64,000 bases of DNA. Origin: Lacisediminimonas profundi (lineage in GTDB: Bacteria > Pseudomonadota > Gammaproteobacteria > Burkholderiales > Burkholderiaceae_D). The notes under the pieces are model-generated. The model searched no databases and was not told the origin of the DNA. It saw nothing but the letters and a program-made list of their open reading frames with translations. The position numbers and the translations under genes are program-made. The stretch covers positions 35,826 through 99,825 of the forward strand of contig NZ_VTTH01000009.1 of the NCBI RefSeq assembly GCF_008831265.1. Direction: 5' to 3'. Positions 29,049-38,994 of the stretch are shown in pieces (positions within the stretch are counted from its first letter, which is position 1; each line of letters begins with the position of its first letter).

Positions 29049-29701
29049 TTCTTTGCCCCCTTGGCGGCCGTGGTTGTCTTGCGCTGCGCGGACACCTCGT
29101 CCTTGTCGAGGTAACGGAAGGTCTTCGCCACCGCATCCATTGACAGCGTGTTGTCCTTCGCCGCCGTCAGCGATACGTTATTGATCGTGACGATGCGTGG
29201 CAGGTTTGCAATGTCGCTGCTGAAGGCGCCAATGTCGTGGTAGTTGCCGGTGATCCGGATATCGATCGGCAGCTCCGCGTAATACTCCTTGACCAGCACC
29301 TGCCCCGGCTTGAAGAGCTCGAACTGCAGCCCGCGTCCGCGTCCGGCCTGGCTGATGTCCTGCAGCAACGCATCCATCTCGGCCTTGCTCGGCAACTGCT
29401 TTTCCATCGTCGCCACGTATTCGCCGACCTGTTCCTTCTGCTTGCGCAGTCCAGGCAGGTTAACCGCCTGCTGTATCTTGAGCTTGTACTCGTCCTTGAG
29501 CTTCGCCTCTTCGCGCTCGCCGAGTTCGAGTTCCTCCATCTGGCCATCCCAGTACAGGTACCAGCCCAGCACCGATACGCCCACCAGCACGCCAACTCCG
29601 CACAGTAGCCGGGGCAACAGCGGCCATTGGCCGGGGTGCCGTCCATTCAGCCCGCGGAACTGCGCGCCAAGTCGCTCGCCCAAATTTTTCACGTCTGCCA
29701 T
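29045..29701 (-). CDS. pilO: Type IV pilus inner-membrane protein PilO
   Basis: 218 residues. A short cytoplasmic lead, one membrane helix (about 28-50), a coiled coil (ELGEREEAKLKDEYKLK) and a periplasmic ferredoxin-like domain (ITGNYHDIGAFSSDIANLPR). It pairs with PilN to align the pilus machine. 15 bases separate it from pilN. Confidence 0.95.
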   Translation of the reverse strand: MADVKNLGERLGAQFRGLNGRHPGQWPLLPRLLCGVGVLVGVSVLGWYLYWDGQMEELELGEREEAKLKDEYKLKIQQAVNLPGLRKQKEQVGEYVATMEKQLPSKAEMDALLQDISQAGRGRGLQFELFKPGQVLVKEYYAELPIDIRITGNYHDIGAFSSDIANLPRIVTINNVSLTAAKDNTLSMDAVAKTFRYLDKDEVSAQRKTTTAAKGAKK

Positions 29702-29716
29702 GATGCGAATCTCATC

Positions 29717-30388
29717 CTACGATTTGGGAGCTGCGGGATTGCCAGCGGGCGGTGGCGTGCCGGTAGCCGGCGCGCCAGGTGCGGAGACATTCTGCAGCGC
29801 CGGTACTGGCGTCTGGGCATTTGCTTCCTTGTCGCGGGCACGCCGGATTCCGACGTTGACCGTGAAGTCGAAGGCTTTGCGCGCGTCCTTGGTGCCGATT
29901 GGCGTCGAACGGATTTCAACCAGCTCCGGCCGTTCCAGCCACGACGAACTGTTGCCGAGGTTGCGCAGCAACTCGGACACCCGCTCGTTTGAATGAGCGA
30001 TGCCGTTCAGGACAACGCGCTGGCCGGTCTGCTTCAGTGAGCGAAGATAGATCCCCTCCGGCACCTGCTTGACCAGTTCGACCATCAGGTAAACCGGCTG
30101 GTTGCGATCGCTTTGCAGGTCTTCGACCGCCTGCTGGCGTGCCTTCAGGGCGTCGATCTCCTGCTTGAGGGACGCGATCTCCTTGATCTGCAGGTCCAGC
30201 TTTGCATTTTCGCCCTTGATGAAGGCATTCCGGTATTGCTGGTTCGATATCTGTGTGCCGAAATAGCTTCCGACCCCGAGCACGATGACGCCACCGGTCA
30301 GTACCGAGGCGACCAGCGATGCATAGAACGCGTTCTTGCGTTCCCGCCGTTTTTCCTCGCGGTGCGGAAGGAGGTTGATCCGTATCAT
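29717..30388 (-). CDS. pilN: Type IV pilus inner-membrane protein PilN
   Basis: 223 residues. It begins MIRINLLPHREEKRRERK, with the INLLP motif that binds PilM, followed by one membrane helix and a coiled coil. The C-terminal tail is Pro/Ala-rich. The ATG at 30388 is chosen for this motif and for the four-base overlap with the pilM stop; the frame is open further upstream inside pilM. Confidence 0.96.
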   Translation of the reverse strand: MIRINLLPHREEKRRERKNAFYASLVASVLTGGVIVLGVGSYFGTQISNQQYRNAFIKGENAKLDLQIKEIASLKQEIDALKARQQAVEDLQSDRNQPVYLMVELVKQVPEGIYLRSLKQTGQRVVLNGIAHSNERVSELLRNLGNSSSWLERPELVEIRSTPIGTKDARKAFDFTVNVGIRRARDKEANAQTPVPALQNVSAPGAPATGTPPPAGNPAAPKS

Positions 30389-31473
30389 TTGTCGAACCTC
30401 CGCATTGCCAGCCCGCAGGCGACCAGGTAACCGGGCGCATCCAGCCGCAACTGCTTCTCGCGCACGTCCTGGCCTAGCTGCATGCCCTTGAAAGGACTGA
30501 CGACGGAAGTGTTGACTTCGGTCCGGCTGGCGACAATATCCACCAGGCCCGGCATGGCGGCGCATCCGCCAGCCAGGAAAATCTGATCGATGCGGGTGTA
30601 AGGCGTGGAGGTGAAAAAAAACTGAATCGCGCGGGTCACTTCCAGCGCGGCATTTTCGAGGAACGGCTCGAGCAACTCGGTCTGGTAGTCGTCCGGCAGG
30701 TCGCCGGATTTTTTCCTGGCTTCCGCCTCTTCCTGCGACAAGCCGTAGCTGCGCACGATGTCCTGCGTGAGCTGGTTGCCGCCGAATGGCTGCTCCCGTT
30801 CGTACAGCACCTGGCCATTCAACAGCGCCGAAACGTGGGTCACCTGCGCGCCAATCTGGAACAGGGCCGTGATGCGGCTTGCCCCATCCTGCCGGGACAA
30901 GGCGTTGACCCGTTCGATCGCCGCGCGCGCCGCGTACGATTCGATGTCCATCACGATCGCCTTCAGGCCAGCCGCCTCGGCGACGGCAACCCGGTCCTCG
31001 ACCTTCTCCTTGCGCGATGCCGCGAGCAGCACCTCGACATCCTCCGGCGAGTTGGCGACCGGACCGATCACGTCGAAGTCGAGGCTGACTTCGTCAAGGG
31101 CAAACGGGATGTACTGGTTGGCTTCGGTTTCGACCTGGATCTCCAGTTCTTCCTCGGAGAGGCCGGCAGGCAGGATGATTTTCTTGGTGATGACAGAGGC
31201 CGGCGGCAGTCCGAGCGCGGCGAGCTTGGCACGGGTGCCGCTCTTCTTGCATACGCGCCGGATCGCCTCGGAAACCTGTTCTATGTTTTCTATGTTGCCG
31301 TCGACGACGGCGCCACGCGGAAGCGGCTCGATCGCGCAGCGTTCAAGCCGATACTCCTCGGGCGCCGCCAAGGACAACTCGACCAGCTTGACACCGGATG
31401 CGCTGATGTCCAAGCCAATCAGTGGCGCGTTCCGTTTGCCCAGTAAGGACGCAATATCGAATGACAAGGGCAT
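30385..31473 (-). CDS. pilM: Type IV pilus actin-like ATPase PilM
   Basis: 362 residues. Cytoplasmic FtsA/actin-like fold: IGLDISASGVKLVEL (phosphate 1), VMDIESYAARAAIERVN, and FLAGGCAAMPGLVDIV (adenosine loop). It binds the PilN N terminus. It is the first gene of the leftward pil operon; the promoter should lie in the AT-rich part of the gap to mrcA. Confidence 0.96.
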   Translation of the reverse strand: MPLSFDIASLLGKRNAPLIGLDISASGVKLVELSLAAPEEYRLERCAIEPLPRGAVVDGNIENIEQVSEAIRRVCKKSGTRAKLAALGLPPASVITKKIILPAGLSEEELEIQVETEANQYIPFALDEVSLDFDVIGPVANSPEDVEVLLAASRKEKVEDRVAVAEAAGLKAIVMDIESYAARAAIERVNALSRQDGASRITALFQIGAQVTHVSALLNGQVLYEREQPFGGNQLTQDIVRSYGLSQEEAEARKKSGDLPDDYQTELLEPFLENAALEVTRAIQFFFTSTPYTRIDQIFLAGGCAAMPGLVDIVASRTEVNTSVVSPFKGMQLGQDVREKQLRLDAPGYLVACGLAMRRFDK

Positions 31474-31790
31474 ATCTCCGGAAGGCTGGTCGGTGAACCA
31501 GCCCTCTCCTTGGTTGTCTGAGCCGGTGAGGAACCGGAATTTCTGGCAAAAGTTGTTTAAATACTTGGAGTTAGCAAATATTTATCAATCGTTACATTAA
31601 ATCGTAGCAACGGGGTATCCCCATGTAAAGATTTTCTGCAGAGTAAGCAGGGACCCGTTGCCAAAACCCCACGCGGGTGTTGCAAAGAGGGTAAGTACTC
31701 ATTAACTTCCTGTTACGCGGGCACCATCGCAGGGTGCCGTCCGCGCCGTTATAATGCGCGGCATCCATCCTCTTCCCCTCCGCTCACCGA
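31474..31790. promoter_or_regulatory. Divergent pilM/mrcA control region
   Basis: A 317-base gap without genes. A good -10 (TATAAT, 31750-31755) faces mrcA, about 36 bases before its ATG, although a matching -35 is weak. On the minus strand an AT-rich stretch (about 31545-31605), containing TTGCTA and TTGATA elements, probably carries the pilM promoter. The pairing of boxes there is not clear. Confidence 0.5.
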
Positions 31791-34133
31791 ATGGCATCCT
31801 CCGCTTCCGGCAGCACCCCACCCAGCAAGCAACGTAGTCTCGCGCTCAAGCTGACCCTGACCGCCGGTGGCATCCTCGGCGGACTGGGCCTGGGCGGCCT
31901 GCTGCTGATCGGCTTCATGCTGGTCATGGCCTATCCGAACCTACCGGCCCTGGATACCCTGACCGACTACCGTCCCAAAATGCCGCTGCGGATTTTTTCA
32001 GCGGATAACGTCCTGATCGGCGAATTCGGGGAGGAGCGGCGCAACGTCGTCCGTTTCAAGGACATTCCCGATGTCATGAAAAAAGCCGTCCTGGCGATCG
32101 AGGATGACCGTTTCTACGAGCACGGTGGCGTCGACTATCTGGGCATCCTGCGGGCAGCGGTCCACAACCTGTCTGGCGGCGCCAAGCAGGGCGCATCGAC
32201 CATTACGCAGCAGGTGGCGCGCAACTTCTTCCTGTCCAGCGAACAGACGCTAAAACGCAAGCTCTACGAAGTCCTGCTGGCCTGGAAGATCGAGGAGAGC
32301 CTGAGCAAGGACCAGATCCTCGAGGTCTACATGAACCAGATCTACCTGGGACAGCGCGCCTATGGCTTCTCCTCCGCGGCCCAGATCTACTTCGGCAAGA
32401 AACTGAGCGAGATCACGGTGGCCGAGGCGGCAATGCTGGCCGGCCTGCCCAAGGCGCCGTCGGCCAACAATCCAGTGGTCAACCCCAAGCGCGCCCGCGC
32501 CCGCCAGCTGTACATCCTGGAGCGCATGCACGGGCTGGGCTACATCACGCAAGCCCAGTACAAGACGGCCCGCGAGCAGGAACTGCGTGTAAAGACTGAC
32601 AGCAGCGAGTTCGGCATCCATGCCGAGTATGTCGCCGAGATGGCGCGCCAGATGGCTTACGAGCAATTCAAGGAAGAGACTTATACCCGCGGCCTGAACG
32701 TTTTCACGACGATCACAAAGACCGACCAGGATGCTGCCTATTTCGCGTTGCGCCAGGGCGTGATGGATTACGACAAGCGCCATGGCTACCGCGGACCGGA
32801 AGGCTACATGGAGATTCCGGCCAACAAGGAACAGGCTGAAGACGCCATCGAGTCGGAGCTTGCCGATCGTGCTGACAGCGACGACATCGTCGCCGCGGCG
32901 GTACTGGATGCGTCGCCAAAGCAGATCACGGCGATGCTGGTGTCCGGGGAAGAAATCACGATCACCGGGCCCGGCCTGGCAATCGCAACCAATCTCTTGA
33001 GCGACAAGGCCCCGCCCAACCGCCGGGTGCGCCGTGGCGCGATCATCCGCGTGATCCAGGATGGGAAGAACTGGGCCGTCACCCAGTTGCCGGAAGTGCA
33101 GTCGGCATTCGTCGCGGCCAACACCACCGATGGGGCGATTCGCGCGCTGGTAGGCGGATTCGACTTCAACCGCAACAAGTTCAACCACGTAACGCAAGCG
33201 TGGCGGCAGCCGGGTTCGTCGTTCAAGCCCTTCATCTATTCCGCCTCGCTGGAAAAGGGCCTGTCTCCGGCCACAATCATCAATGACGCGCCAATTACCT
33301 TCGACGCCGGCCAGACTGGCGGACAGGCGTGGGAGCCGAAGAACTACGACGGCAAGTACGAAGGCCCGATGAGCATGCGTCGCGGCCTGACCAAATCGAA
33401 AAACATGGTCTCGATCCGGATACTGCACAAGATCGGCGCCAAATACGGGCAGGAATACGCTACCCGTTTCGGCTTCGATGCCGAGAAAAATCCGCCTTAC
33501 TTGACGCTCGCACTCGGCGCGGGTGCAGTAACGCCGTTGCAGATGGCGAGCGCCTATGCGGTATTCGCCAACGGCGGATACAAGGTCAGCCCTTACCTCA
33601 TCACCAAAATCACGGACAGCAGCGGCCGCGTGCTGAGCCAGGCTGTGCCCGAAAAAGCCGGCGACGAGGCCAACCGGGTGATCGACGCCCGCAATGCCTT
33701 CCTGATGGACAGCATGCTCAAGGATGTCGTCAGGCAGGGCACGGCGACCAAGGCGCTGGCGCTGAAGCGGACCGACCTGGCAGGCAAGACCGGCACCACC
33801 AACGACTCGATCGATGCCTGGTTCGCCGGCTATCAGCCCAAACTGGTCGGCGTGGCGTGGATCGGATACGACCAGCCGCGCAATCTCGGCAATCGCGAGA
33901 CCGGTGGCGGCGTCGCATTGCCGATCTGGATCAACTACATGCAAAAAGCGCTCAAGGGGGTTCCGGTAGAAGAACGCCCGGCGCCAGAAGGCTTGATCAC
34001 GGCCAATGGGGATTACTATTACGCCGAGTACCCGCCATCAAACAGCGTTCGCAGCCTTGGCGCTGGTGGCCCCGAAGGCGGCCCGGCCGAGGGAAATCGC
34101 GCGCGGGACGAAGTCAAGAGCGAACTGTTCTAG
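31791..34133 (+). CDS. mrcA: Bifunctional penicillin-binding protein 1A
   Basis: 780 residues. One membrane helix near the N terminus, then a glycosyltransferase domain with EDDRFYEHGGVDYLG (catalytic Glu104), GASTITQQVARNFF and RKLYEVLLAWKIEESLSK, then an OB-like insert and a transpeptidase domain with SSFK at 476-479, SKN, and KTGTT at 666. It polymerises and crosslinks peptidoglycan at the outer face of the inner membrane. The divergent position from pilMNOPQ is conserved in beta- and gammaproteobacteria. Confidence 0.97.
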   Translation: MASSASGSTPPSKQRSLALKLTLTAGGILGGLGLGGLLLIGFMLVMAYPNLPALDTLTDYRPKMPLRIFSADNVLIGEFGEERRNVVRFKDIPDVMKKAVLAIEDDRFYEHGGVDYLGILRAAVHNLSGGAKQGASTITQQVARNFFLSSEQTLKRKLYEVLLAWKIEESLSKDQILEVYMNQIYLGQRAYGFSSAAQIYFGKKLSEITVAEAAMLAGLPKAPSANNPVVNPKRARARQLYILERMHGLGYITQAQYKTAREQELRVKTDSSEFGIHAEYVAEMARQMAYEQFKEETYTRGLNVFTTITKTDQDAAYFALRQGVMDYDKRHGYRGPEGYMEIPANKEQAEDAIESELADRADSDDIVAAAVLDASPKQITAMLVSGEEITITGPGLAIATNLLSDKAPPNRRVRRGAIIRVIQDGKNWAVTQLPEVQSAFVAANTTDGAIRALVGGFDFNRNKFNHVTQAWRQPGSSFKPFIYSASLEKGLSPATIINDAPITFDAGQTGGQAWEPKNYDGKYEGPMSMRRGLTKSKNMVSIRILHKIGAKYGQEYATRFGFDAEKNPPYLTLALGAGAVTPLQMASAYAVFANGGYKVSPYLITKITDSSGRVLSQAVPEKAGDEANRVIDARNAFLMDSMLKDVVRQGTATKALALKRTDLAGKTGTTNDSIDAWFAGYQPKLVGVAWIGYDQPRNLGNRETGGGVALPIWINYMQKALKGVPVEERPAPEGLITANGDYYYAEYPPSNSVRSLGAGGPEGGPAEGNRARDEVKSELF

Positions 34134-34137
34134 CGGC

Positions 34138-34473
34138 TTAGCCGGGCGCCAGGACTACTGGCTGCCCGGCTTGCGCACTCAATATCTTCGATAGCGCTTC
34201 GAACAATTCCGCGCCGCTGCGCGTGTCGATCCAGCGCCCTTCCTGCTGGCGATAGTGAAAGCCACCCGAACGAGCCGCCACCCACATTTCCTGCATCGGC
34301 GCCTGGCTGTTGATAATCACTTTCCCGCCGTTTCCGGGCAACTCGATCTCCAGCACATTGCCGCGACGGCTGCACTCCAGGTCGAGGTCGTCCTGGTCGG
34401 CCAGGCGTTCTGCCGCCGCCTCTATTGCGGCTAGCGTCGACTCCGCCAGGGCAAGGAATTCCGATTCCGTCAT
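34138..34473 (-). CDS. cyaY: Frataxin-like iron-binding protein CyaY
   Basis: 111 residues from the ATG at 34473, preceded by GGAG. It binds iron through an acidic first helix (TESEFLALAESTLAAIEAAAE, DQDDLDLE) and regulates iron-sulfur cluster assembly. The sheet region includes PMQEMWVAARSGGFHY. It is divergent from lptM-lysA and convergent with mrcA, four bases away. Confidence 0.95.
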   Translation of the reverse strand: MTESEFLALAESTLAAIEAAAERLADQDDLDLECSRRGNVLEIELPGNGGKVIINSQAPMQEMWVAARSGGFHYRQQEGRWIDTRSGAELFEALSKILSAQAGQPVVLAPG

Positions 34474-34519
34474 GCTAAACTCCAATCACTCATTCGTCTG
34501 TCCATCCCGGATTCTAAAC

Positions 34520-34750
34520 GTGAAGCACCTAGTCCTGCCTTTGCATGTCGCGCTGGCCGCGGCAATCGCCTTCCTGGCAAGCGGCTGCGGACAGACCGGA
34601 CCGCTCTACCTGCCCAATTCCGGGCAATCCGCGCCTGCAAGCGCTGTCACGGCGCCGGCCCCTGTGCCCGGTACCGTCCCGGCCGCGAACGACGCGCAAT
34701 TGCAGCGGCCAGCGCCAACCACCACGATTCCCTACCCGGGAACCCGATAG
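34520..34750 (+). CDS. lptM: LPS translocon-maturation lipoprotein LptM (YifL)
   Basis: 76 residues from a GTG at 34520. A signal sequence ends in the lipobox LASGC, followed by GQTGPLYLP, the diagnostic start of mature LptM, which assists LptD maturation. A Pro/Ala/Thr-rich tail follows. The next gene, lysA, starts ten bases on. The linkage cyaY / lptM-lysA is conserved in Burkholderiales. The start codon is inferred from the signal peptide. Confidence 0.88.
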   Translation: MKHLVLPLHVALAAAIAFLASGCGQTGPLYLPNSGQSAPASAVTAPAPVPGTVPAANDAQLQRPAPTTTIPYPGTR

Positions 34751-34760
34751 GCCTTTGTTC

Positions 34761-36035
34761 ATGTCCCATTTTTCTTATCGCAACGGCGAGTTGCATGCCG
34801 AATCCGTATCGCTGGCAGACATTGCCAGTCGTTTCGGCACGCCGACCTACGTCTACTCGCAGCAGTCCCTGCTGGAAAACTTCGCGTCATATGCCGATGC
34901 CTGCGCCGGCCGGGATGCCCTGGTCTGCTATGCAATGAAAGCCAACTCCAACCTGGCGATCCTGCGCCTGCTGGCCTCGCGCGGGGCAGGCTTCGACCTG
35001 GTCTCTGGCGGCGAGCTGCTGCGCGTGATCGCAGCCGGCGGCGATCCGCGCAAATGCCTGTTTTCCGGCGTCGGCAAGACGCGCGACGAAATGCGGCTGG
35101 CACTGTCGCACGATATCCTGTGCTTCAACGTGGAGTCGATTCCCGAACTGCGGCGGCTCAATGAAGTCGCGGGCGAAGCAGGCAAACGCGCGCCGGTCAG
35201 TTTGCGGGTCAACCCCAACGTCGATCCGAAGACGCATCCCTACATTGCGACCGGCCTGAAGGCGAACAAGTTCGGCGTTGCTTTTACCGACGCCCTGGAT
35301 GCGTACCGCCTGGCGACCAGCCTTCCCAATATCGAAGTCGTCGGTATTGACTGCCACATCGGATCCCAACTGCTGGACGACGCGCCGCTGCTGGAAGCGC
35401 TCGACAAGCTGATCGACCTGATCGACACCATGGAATCCGAGGGAATCCCGATCCACCATCTCGATCTCGGCGGCGGCATCGGCATTACCTATGACGATGA
35501 GCAACCGGTCGCGGTCGGGGATTACCTGGGCCGGGTATTCGCGCGTATCGACGCATGGCGCCAGCAGAAACATGGCGGCCGGCCGATCAAGGTGTGCTTC
35601 GAACCTGGCCGCTCGATCGTGGGCAATGCCGGCGTGCTGCTGACCAGGATCGAATACCTGAAGCCGGGGGAGGAAAAGAATTTCTGCATCGTCGACGCCG
35701 CCATGAACGACATGATGCGCCCGGCAATGTATGAAGCCTGGATGGGCGTGCAGGCGGTCACGCAACGCAGTGGCGATGAGGTTCAGTACGACGTGGTCGG
35801 ACCGGTATGTGAATCCGGCGACTGGCTTGCCCGTGATCGTGGACTGGTCGTGGCCGAAGGTGACCTGCTGGTGATCAACAGCGCAGGTGCGTATGGCATG
35901 ACGATGGCGTCGAACTACAACACCCGTGGCCGGGCTGCGGAAGTGCTGGTCGACGGTTCACGATGCACGCTGGTTCGGCAACGCGAGACGCCTGAGAGCC
36001 TGTTCGCCCTGGAGCAACTTCCCGCCCAGTCTTAA
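34761..36035 (+). CDS. lysA: Diaminopimelate decarboxylase
   Basis: 424 residues. It decarboxylates meso-diaminopimelate to lysine. PLP attaches to Lys60 in CYAMKANSN; the phosphate-binding GGG is in LDLGGGIGI, and the family motif FEPGRSIVGNAG is present. The ATG at 34761 begins MSHFSYRNGELHAESV. Its last four bases overlap those of the convergent msrQ. Confidence 0.97.
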   Translation: MSHFSYRNGELHAESVSLADIASRFGTPTYVYSQQSLLENFASYADACAGRDALVCYAMKANSNLAILRLLASRGAGFDLVSGGELLRVIAAGGDPRKCLFSGVGKTRDEMRLALSHDILCFNVESIPELRRLNEVAGEAGKRAPVSLRVNPNVDPKTHPYIATGLKANKFGVAFTDALDAYRLATSLPNIEVVGIDCHIGSQLLDDAPLLEALDKLIDLIDTMESEGIPIHHLDLGGGIGITYDDEQPVAVGDYLGRVFARIDAWRQQKHGGRPIKVCFEPGRSIVGNAGVLLTRIEYLKPGEEKNFCIVDAAMNDMMRPAMYEAWMGVQAVTQRSGDEVQYDVVGPVCESGDWLARDRGLVVAEGDLLVINSAGAYGMTMASNYNTRGRAAEVLVDGSRCTLVRQRETPESLFALEQLPAQS

Positions 36036-36685
36036 CTGCGCCGGGCCGGTGCAGCGGCTCTCACGCGCCGCTGCGACCATGCCCACCAAAGCCGGAACAG
36101 CAACAGTGCCAGCACAATGCTGCCAAGCAGGATCGGCTGGGCAAAATCATTCTTGCCGGCCTTCATCCAGAAGTAATGCAGGATACCCAGTCCGGCGATG
36201 AGGTACACCAGCCGATGCAGCAACTGCCATCGCTTGCCTCCCAGCCTCCTGACCATGCCGTTGCTGCTCGTCACCGCCAGCGGAATCAGCAGCAGGAAGG
36301 CAATGAATCCGACGGTGATGAAGGGCCGCTTGATCACATCCTTCCACATTTCCTGCAGATCGAAGAAGTGATCGAACCAGAGAAAGGTCAGGAAATGCAG
36401 GCAGGCATAGAAAAAAGCATATAAGCCCAGCATGCGGCGCAAACGGATCAGCCACGGCCAATTCGTCAGCCGCCGCAGCGGCGTGACGGCCAGCGTGATG
36501 CACAGGAAATAAAGCGTCCAGTCACCCGTATTGCGGGTAATGAATTCAATCGGATTGGCGCCCAGCCTGTCGGTGAGCGTGAAGACGACCAGCCGCAGGA
36601 ACGGCAGCAATGCGGCAGCAAAAAGGACGCCCTTGATCGCCTTGAGCTGGCCGGGCGTCGGATGGAAGTTCGGGTGGAACATCAC
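36032..36685 (-). CDS. msrQ: Heme-binding membrane subunit MsrQ
   Basis: 217 residues with six hydrophobic segments. It carries electrons from the respiratory chain to MsrP, using heme bound by His in helices (FYACLHFLTF, LLHRLVYLIAGLGILHYFW). Seven bases follow the msrP stop, so the two are an operon. Confidence 0.94.
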   Translation of the reverse strand: MMFHPNFHPTPGQLKAIKGVLFAAALLPFLRLVVFTLTDRLGANPIEFITRNTGDWTLYFLCITLAVTPLRRLTNWPWLIRLRRMLGLYAFFYACLHFLTFLWFDHFFDLQEMWKDVIKRPFITVGFIAFLLLIPLAVTSSNGMVRRLGGKRWQLLHRLVYLIAGLGILHYFWMKAGKNDFAQPILLGSIVLALLLFRLWWAWSQRRVRAAAPARRS

Positions 36686-36692
36686 TCACCCG

Positions 36693-37667
36693 TCAGTAGA
36701 ACTTCCTCAGGTCCATCCCCGCGTACAGGGGCGCAACCTCGCTGTAGCCGTTGAACATGAGCGTCTTGCGCTTCTTCGCAAACAGTCCGTCCTCGCCGAT
36801 CCGGCGCTCGGCTGCCTGCGACCAGCGCGGATGGTCGACCTCGGGATTCACGTTCGAATAGAAGCCATACTCGCGTGGCGCCGCACGGTTCCAGGCGGTT
36901 TGCGGCTGCTCGCGGACAAAACGGATCTTGACGATCGACTTTGCCGACTTGAAGCCATATTTCCACGGCAGCACCATGCGCACCGGTGCCCCATTCTGGT
37001 TGGGCAGCACTTCGCCGTACATGCCGAATGTCAGCAGCGTCAGCGGATGGTTGGCCTCGTCGATGCGCAAACCCTCGACGTAAGGCCATTTGAGAACGCG
37101 ACTATTGAGTCCCGGCATCTGCTTCGGATCGGCAAGCGTCGTAAATTCGACGAACTTCGCGTTACTGTTCGGTTCGACCTTCTTCATCAGGTTCGAGAAG
37201 GAATAGCCTACCCATGGAATCACCATGGACCAGCCCTCCACGCAGCGCAGCCGGTACACCCTCTCTTCGAGGGGAGCGAGCTTGCTCAGGCTGTCGAAGT
37301 CGAGGGTGAGCGGTTTGGCCACCTCGCCTTCGATCGACACCGTCCAGGGCCGGGTTTTCATTACCGATGCGATGCCTGCCGGCTCGTCCTTGTCAGTGCC
37401 GAATTCGTAGAAGTTGTTGTAGCTGGTGGCGTCCTTGTATGCCGTGTGCTTGTCCATCACGACATAGGAGGGATTTGCTCGCGCGGGCAGCCTTTGTCCG
37501 GACTGCGCAAAGGCTTCGCGGCTGGCCATTTCAAGCAGCGCGGCGCCGCCGATGGAGCCCAGTGCCAATTGCTTGATGAAAGCGCGCCGGGACTCGAATA
37601 CCGCGCGCGGCGTGATCTCGGAAGGAAACGGCAGATCGATGCCGTTGGGACTACGTTTGATCAACAT
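36693..37667 (-). CDS. msrP: Periplasmic methionine sulfoxide reductase, molybdopterin subunit
   Basis: 324 residues. A twin-arginine signal ([20 protein letters not shown]) directs export of the folded molybdenum protein. The molybdenum ligand Cys is in [16 protein letters not shown]. It repairs oxidised methionine in envelope proteins together with MsrQ. Confidence 0.96.
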   Translation of the reverse strand: MLIKRSPNGIDLPFPSEITPRAVFESRRAFIKQLALGSIGGAALLEMASREAFAQSGQRLPARANPSYVVMDKHTAYKDATSYNNFYEFGTDKDEPAGIASVMKTRPWTVSIEGEVAKPLTLDFDSLSKLAPLEERVYRLRCVEGWSMVIPWVGYSFSNLMKKVEPNSNAKFVEFTTLADPKQMPGLNSRVLKWPYVEGLRIDEANHPLTLLTFGMYGEVLPNQNGAPVRMVLPWKYGFKSAKSIVKIRFVREQPQTAWNRAAPREYGFYSNVNPEVDHPRWSQAAERRIGEDGLFAKKRKTLMFNGYSEVAPLYAGMDLRKFY

Positions 37668-37760
37668 GGCGACTCCTGGGCAGCTTGCTCGATAGGTGTA
37701 TGCCTTGGTCGGGCGGAACCGGCCAACCTTACACGATTTCGGCAGGAGTCGCCGGGGCGG

Positions 37761-38918
37761 TCACAACTGGCCGTAGGAATGCAGTCCGGACAGGAACATG
37801 TTCACGCCGAGGAAGGCAAACGTGGTCACCAGCAGCCCCACCAGCGCCCACCATGCCGCGACCCGTCCGCGCAAGCCCTTCATCAGCCGCATATGCAGCC
37901 AGGCCGCGTAGTTGAGCCAGACAATCAGCGCCCAGGTTTCTTTCGGATCCCAGGACCAGTAGCCGCCCCAGGCATCAGCAGCCCACAGTGCGCCGAGGAT
38001 GGTTGCAATGGTAAAGAATGCGAACCCGACGGCAATCGCCTTGTACATCACGTCGTCGAGCAGTTCGAGCGATGGCAGGCGGTCGGTAAGGTGGCCATGC
38101 GACTTCAGCAGGTAGGCGATCGAAACCATAGCCGCCAGTGCGAATGTGCCATAGCCGATGAAGTTGGCCGGGACGTGGATCTTCATCCACCAGCTCTGCA
38201 GGGCAGGAACCAGCGGCTGGATTTCATGCGCCTCGCGGCTGATCGTGTACCAGAGCAGGAATCCAACCGCAGCCGAAATGACCAGCATGACAAACGCACC
38301 CAGGGCGCGCGTGCGGTACTGAAGCTCGTAATACAAGTAGAACAGCGCGGTGATCAGGCAGAACAGCACGAACACTTCATAGAGGTTCGAGACCGGAATG
38401 TGCCCGACGTCTGCGCCGACCAGATAGGATTCGTACCAGCGCACCAGCATGCCAGTAAAACCGAAGACGACGGCGGACCAGCACAGCTTGTTGCCGATGG
38501 AGCCACCGGTTTCGGATCGCAGCGCCAGGCCGCCGACGTAAAACAGGGTGGACAGAAAGAACAAGGTGCTCATCCACAAAATCGCCGACTGGCTCGACAA
38601 CAGGTACTTGAGCAGGAATTTCGTGTTTGCCGCTGCCAGCGAGCCGTCATATAGCGCAATGGCCCCCAGCGACAGCAGCGCCAGCCCTGCCATCAGCGCT
38701 TGTGCCGCGCGCCAGTTCCAGCCAAGCCATGCAAAAACTGGGGCGGACAGCAGGAGGATGGCTTTCTCGTACACATCCATGTAGCTGCCGTAGCGGTTCA
38801 GCGCAAACAATGCGCCGCCCAGCAGTGCGGCTGCATACAGCCAGTCGAGGACCGTCAGCCGTTTGAAAAACCCGGGCGCGGGCGAGAAGCCACGCGCTGA
38901 TTCTTGTGCGATATCCAT
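37761..38918 (-). CDS. ccsB: Cytochrome c biogenesis heme-handling protein (CcsA/ResC type)
   Basis: 385 residues, about eight membrane helices. The tryptophan-rich WWD motif is seen as WGGYWSWDPKETW, which presents heme for attachment to apocytochrome c at the outer face of the membrane. It works with the ResB-type partner encoded just upstream (system II maturation). Names differ: this subunit is called CcsB in many proteobacterial annotations and CcsA or ResC elsewhere. Confidence 0.93.
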   Translation of the reverse strand: MDIAQESARGFSPAPGFFKRLTVLDWLYAAALLGGALFALNRYGSYMDVYEKAILLLSAPVFAWLGWNWRAAQALMAGLALLSLGAIALYDGSLAAANTKFLLKYLLSSQSAILWMSTLFFLSTLFYVGGLALRSETGGSIGNKLCWSAVVFGFTGMLVRWYESYLVGADVGHIPVSNLYEVFVLFCLITALFYLYYELQYRTRALGAFVMLVISAAVGFLLWYTISREAHEIQPLVPALQSWWMKIHVPANFIGYGTFALAAMVSIAYLLKSHGHLTDRLPSLELLDDVMYKAIAVGFAFFTIATILGALWAADAWGGYWSWDPKETWALIVWLNYAAWLHMRLMKGLRGRVAAWWALVGLLVTTFAFLGVNMFLSGLHSYGQL

Positions 38919-38944
38919 TGTATTTCTCCAGACGTATCCGTCGT

Positions 38945-38974
38945 TGGCGGCGCCTCCGCGAAGGGAAGCGCCGC
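38945..38974 (-). other. GC-rich hairpin between ResB-type and CcsB genes
   Basis: GGCGGCGC and GCGCCGCC pair (8 bp) and enclose a further 3-bp stem after one mismatch. No T-run follows on either strand, so it more likely affects mRNA stability or relative expression than termination. Confidence 0.6.
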
Positions 38975-38994
38975 CAGTATAGTTGAGCTCGGGT

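Noticed and set aside
32250..33944. 564-codon open frame opposite mrcA
   Set aside because: Antisense to a well-supported penicillin-binding protein; no domains and no ribosome site.
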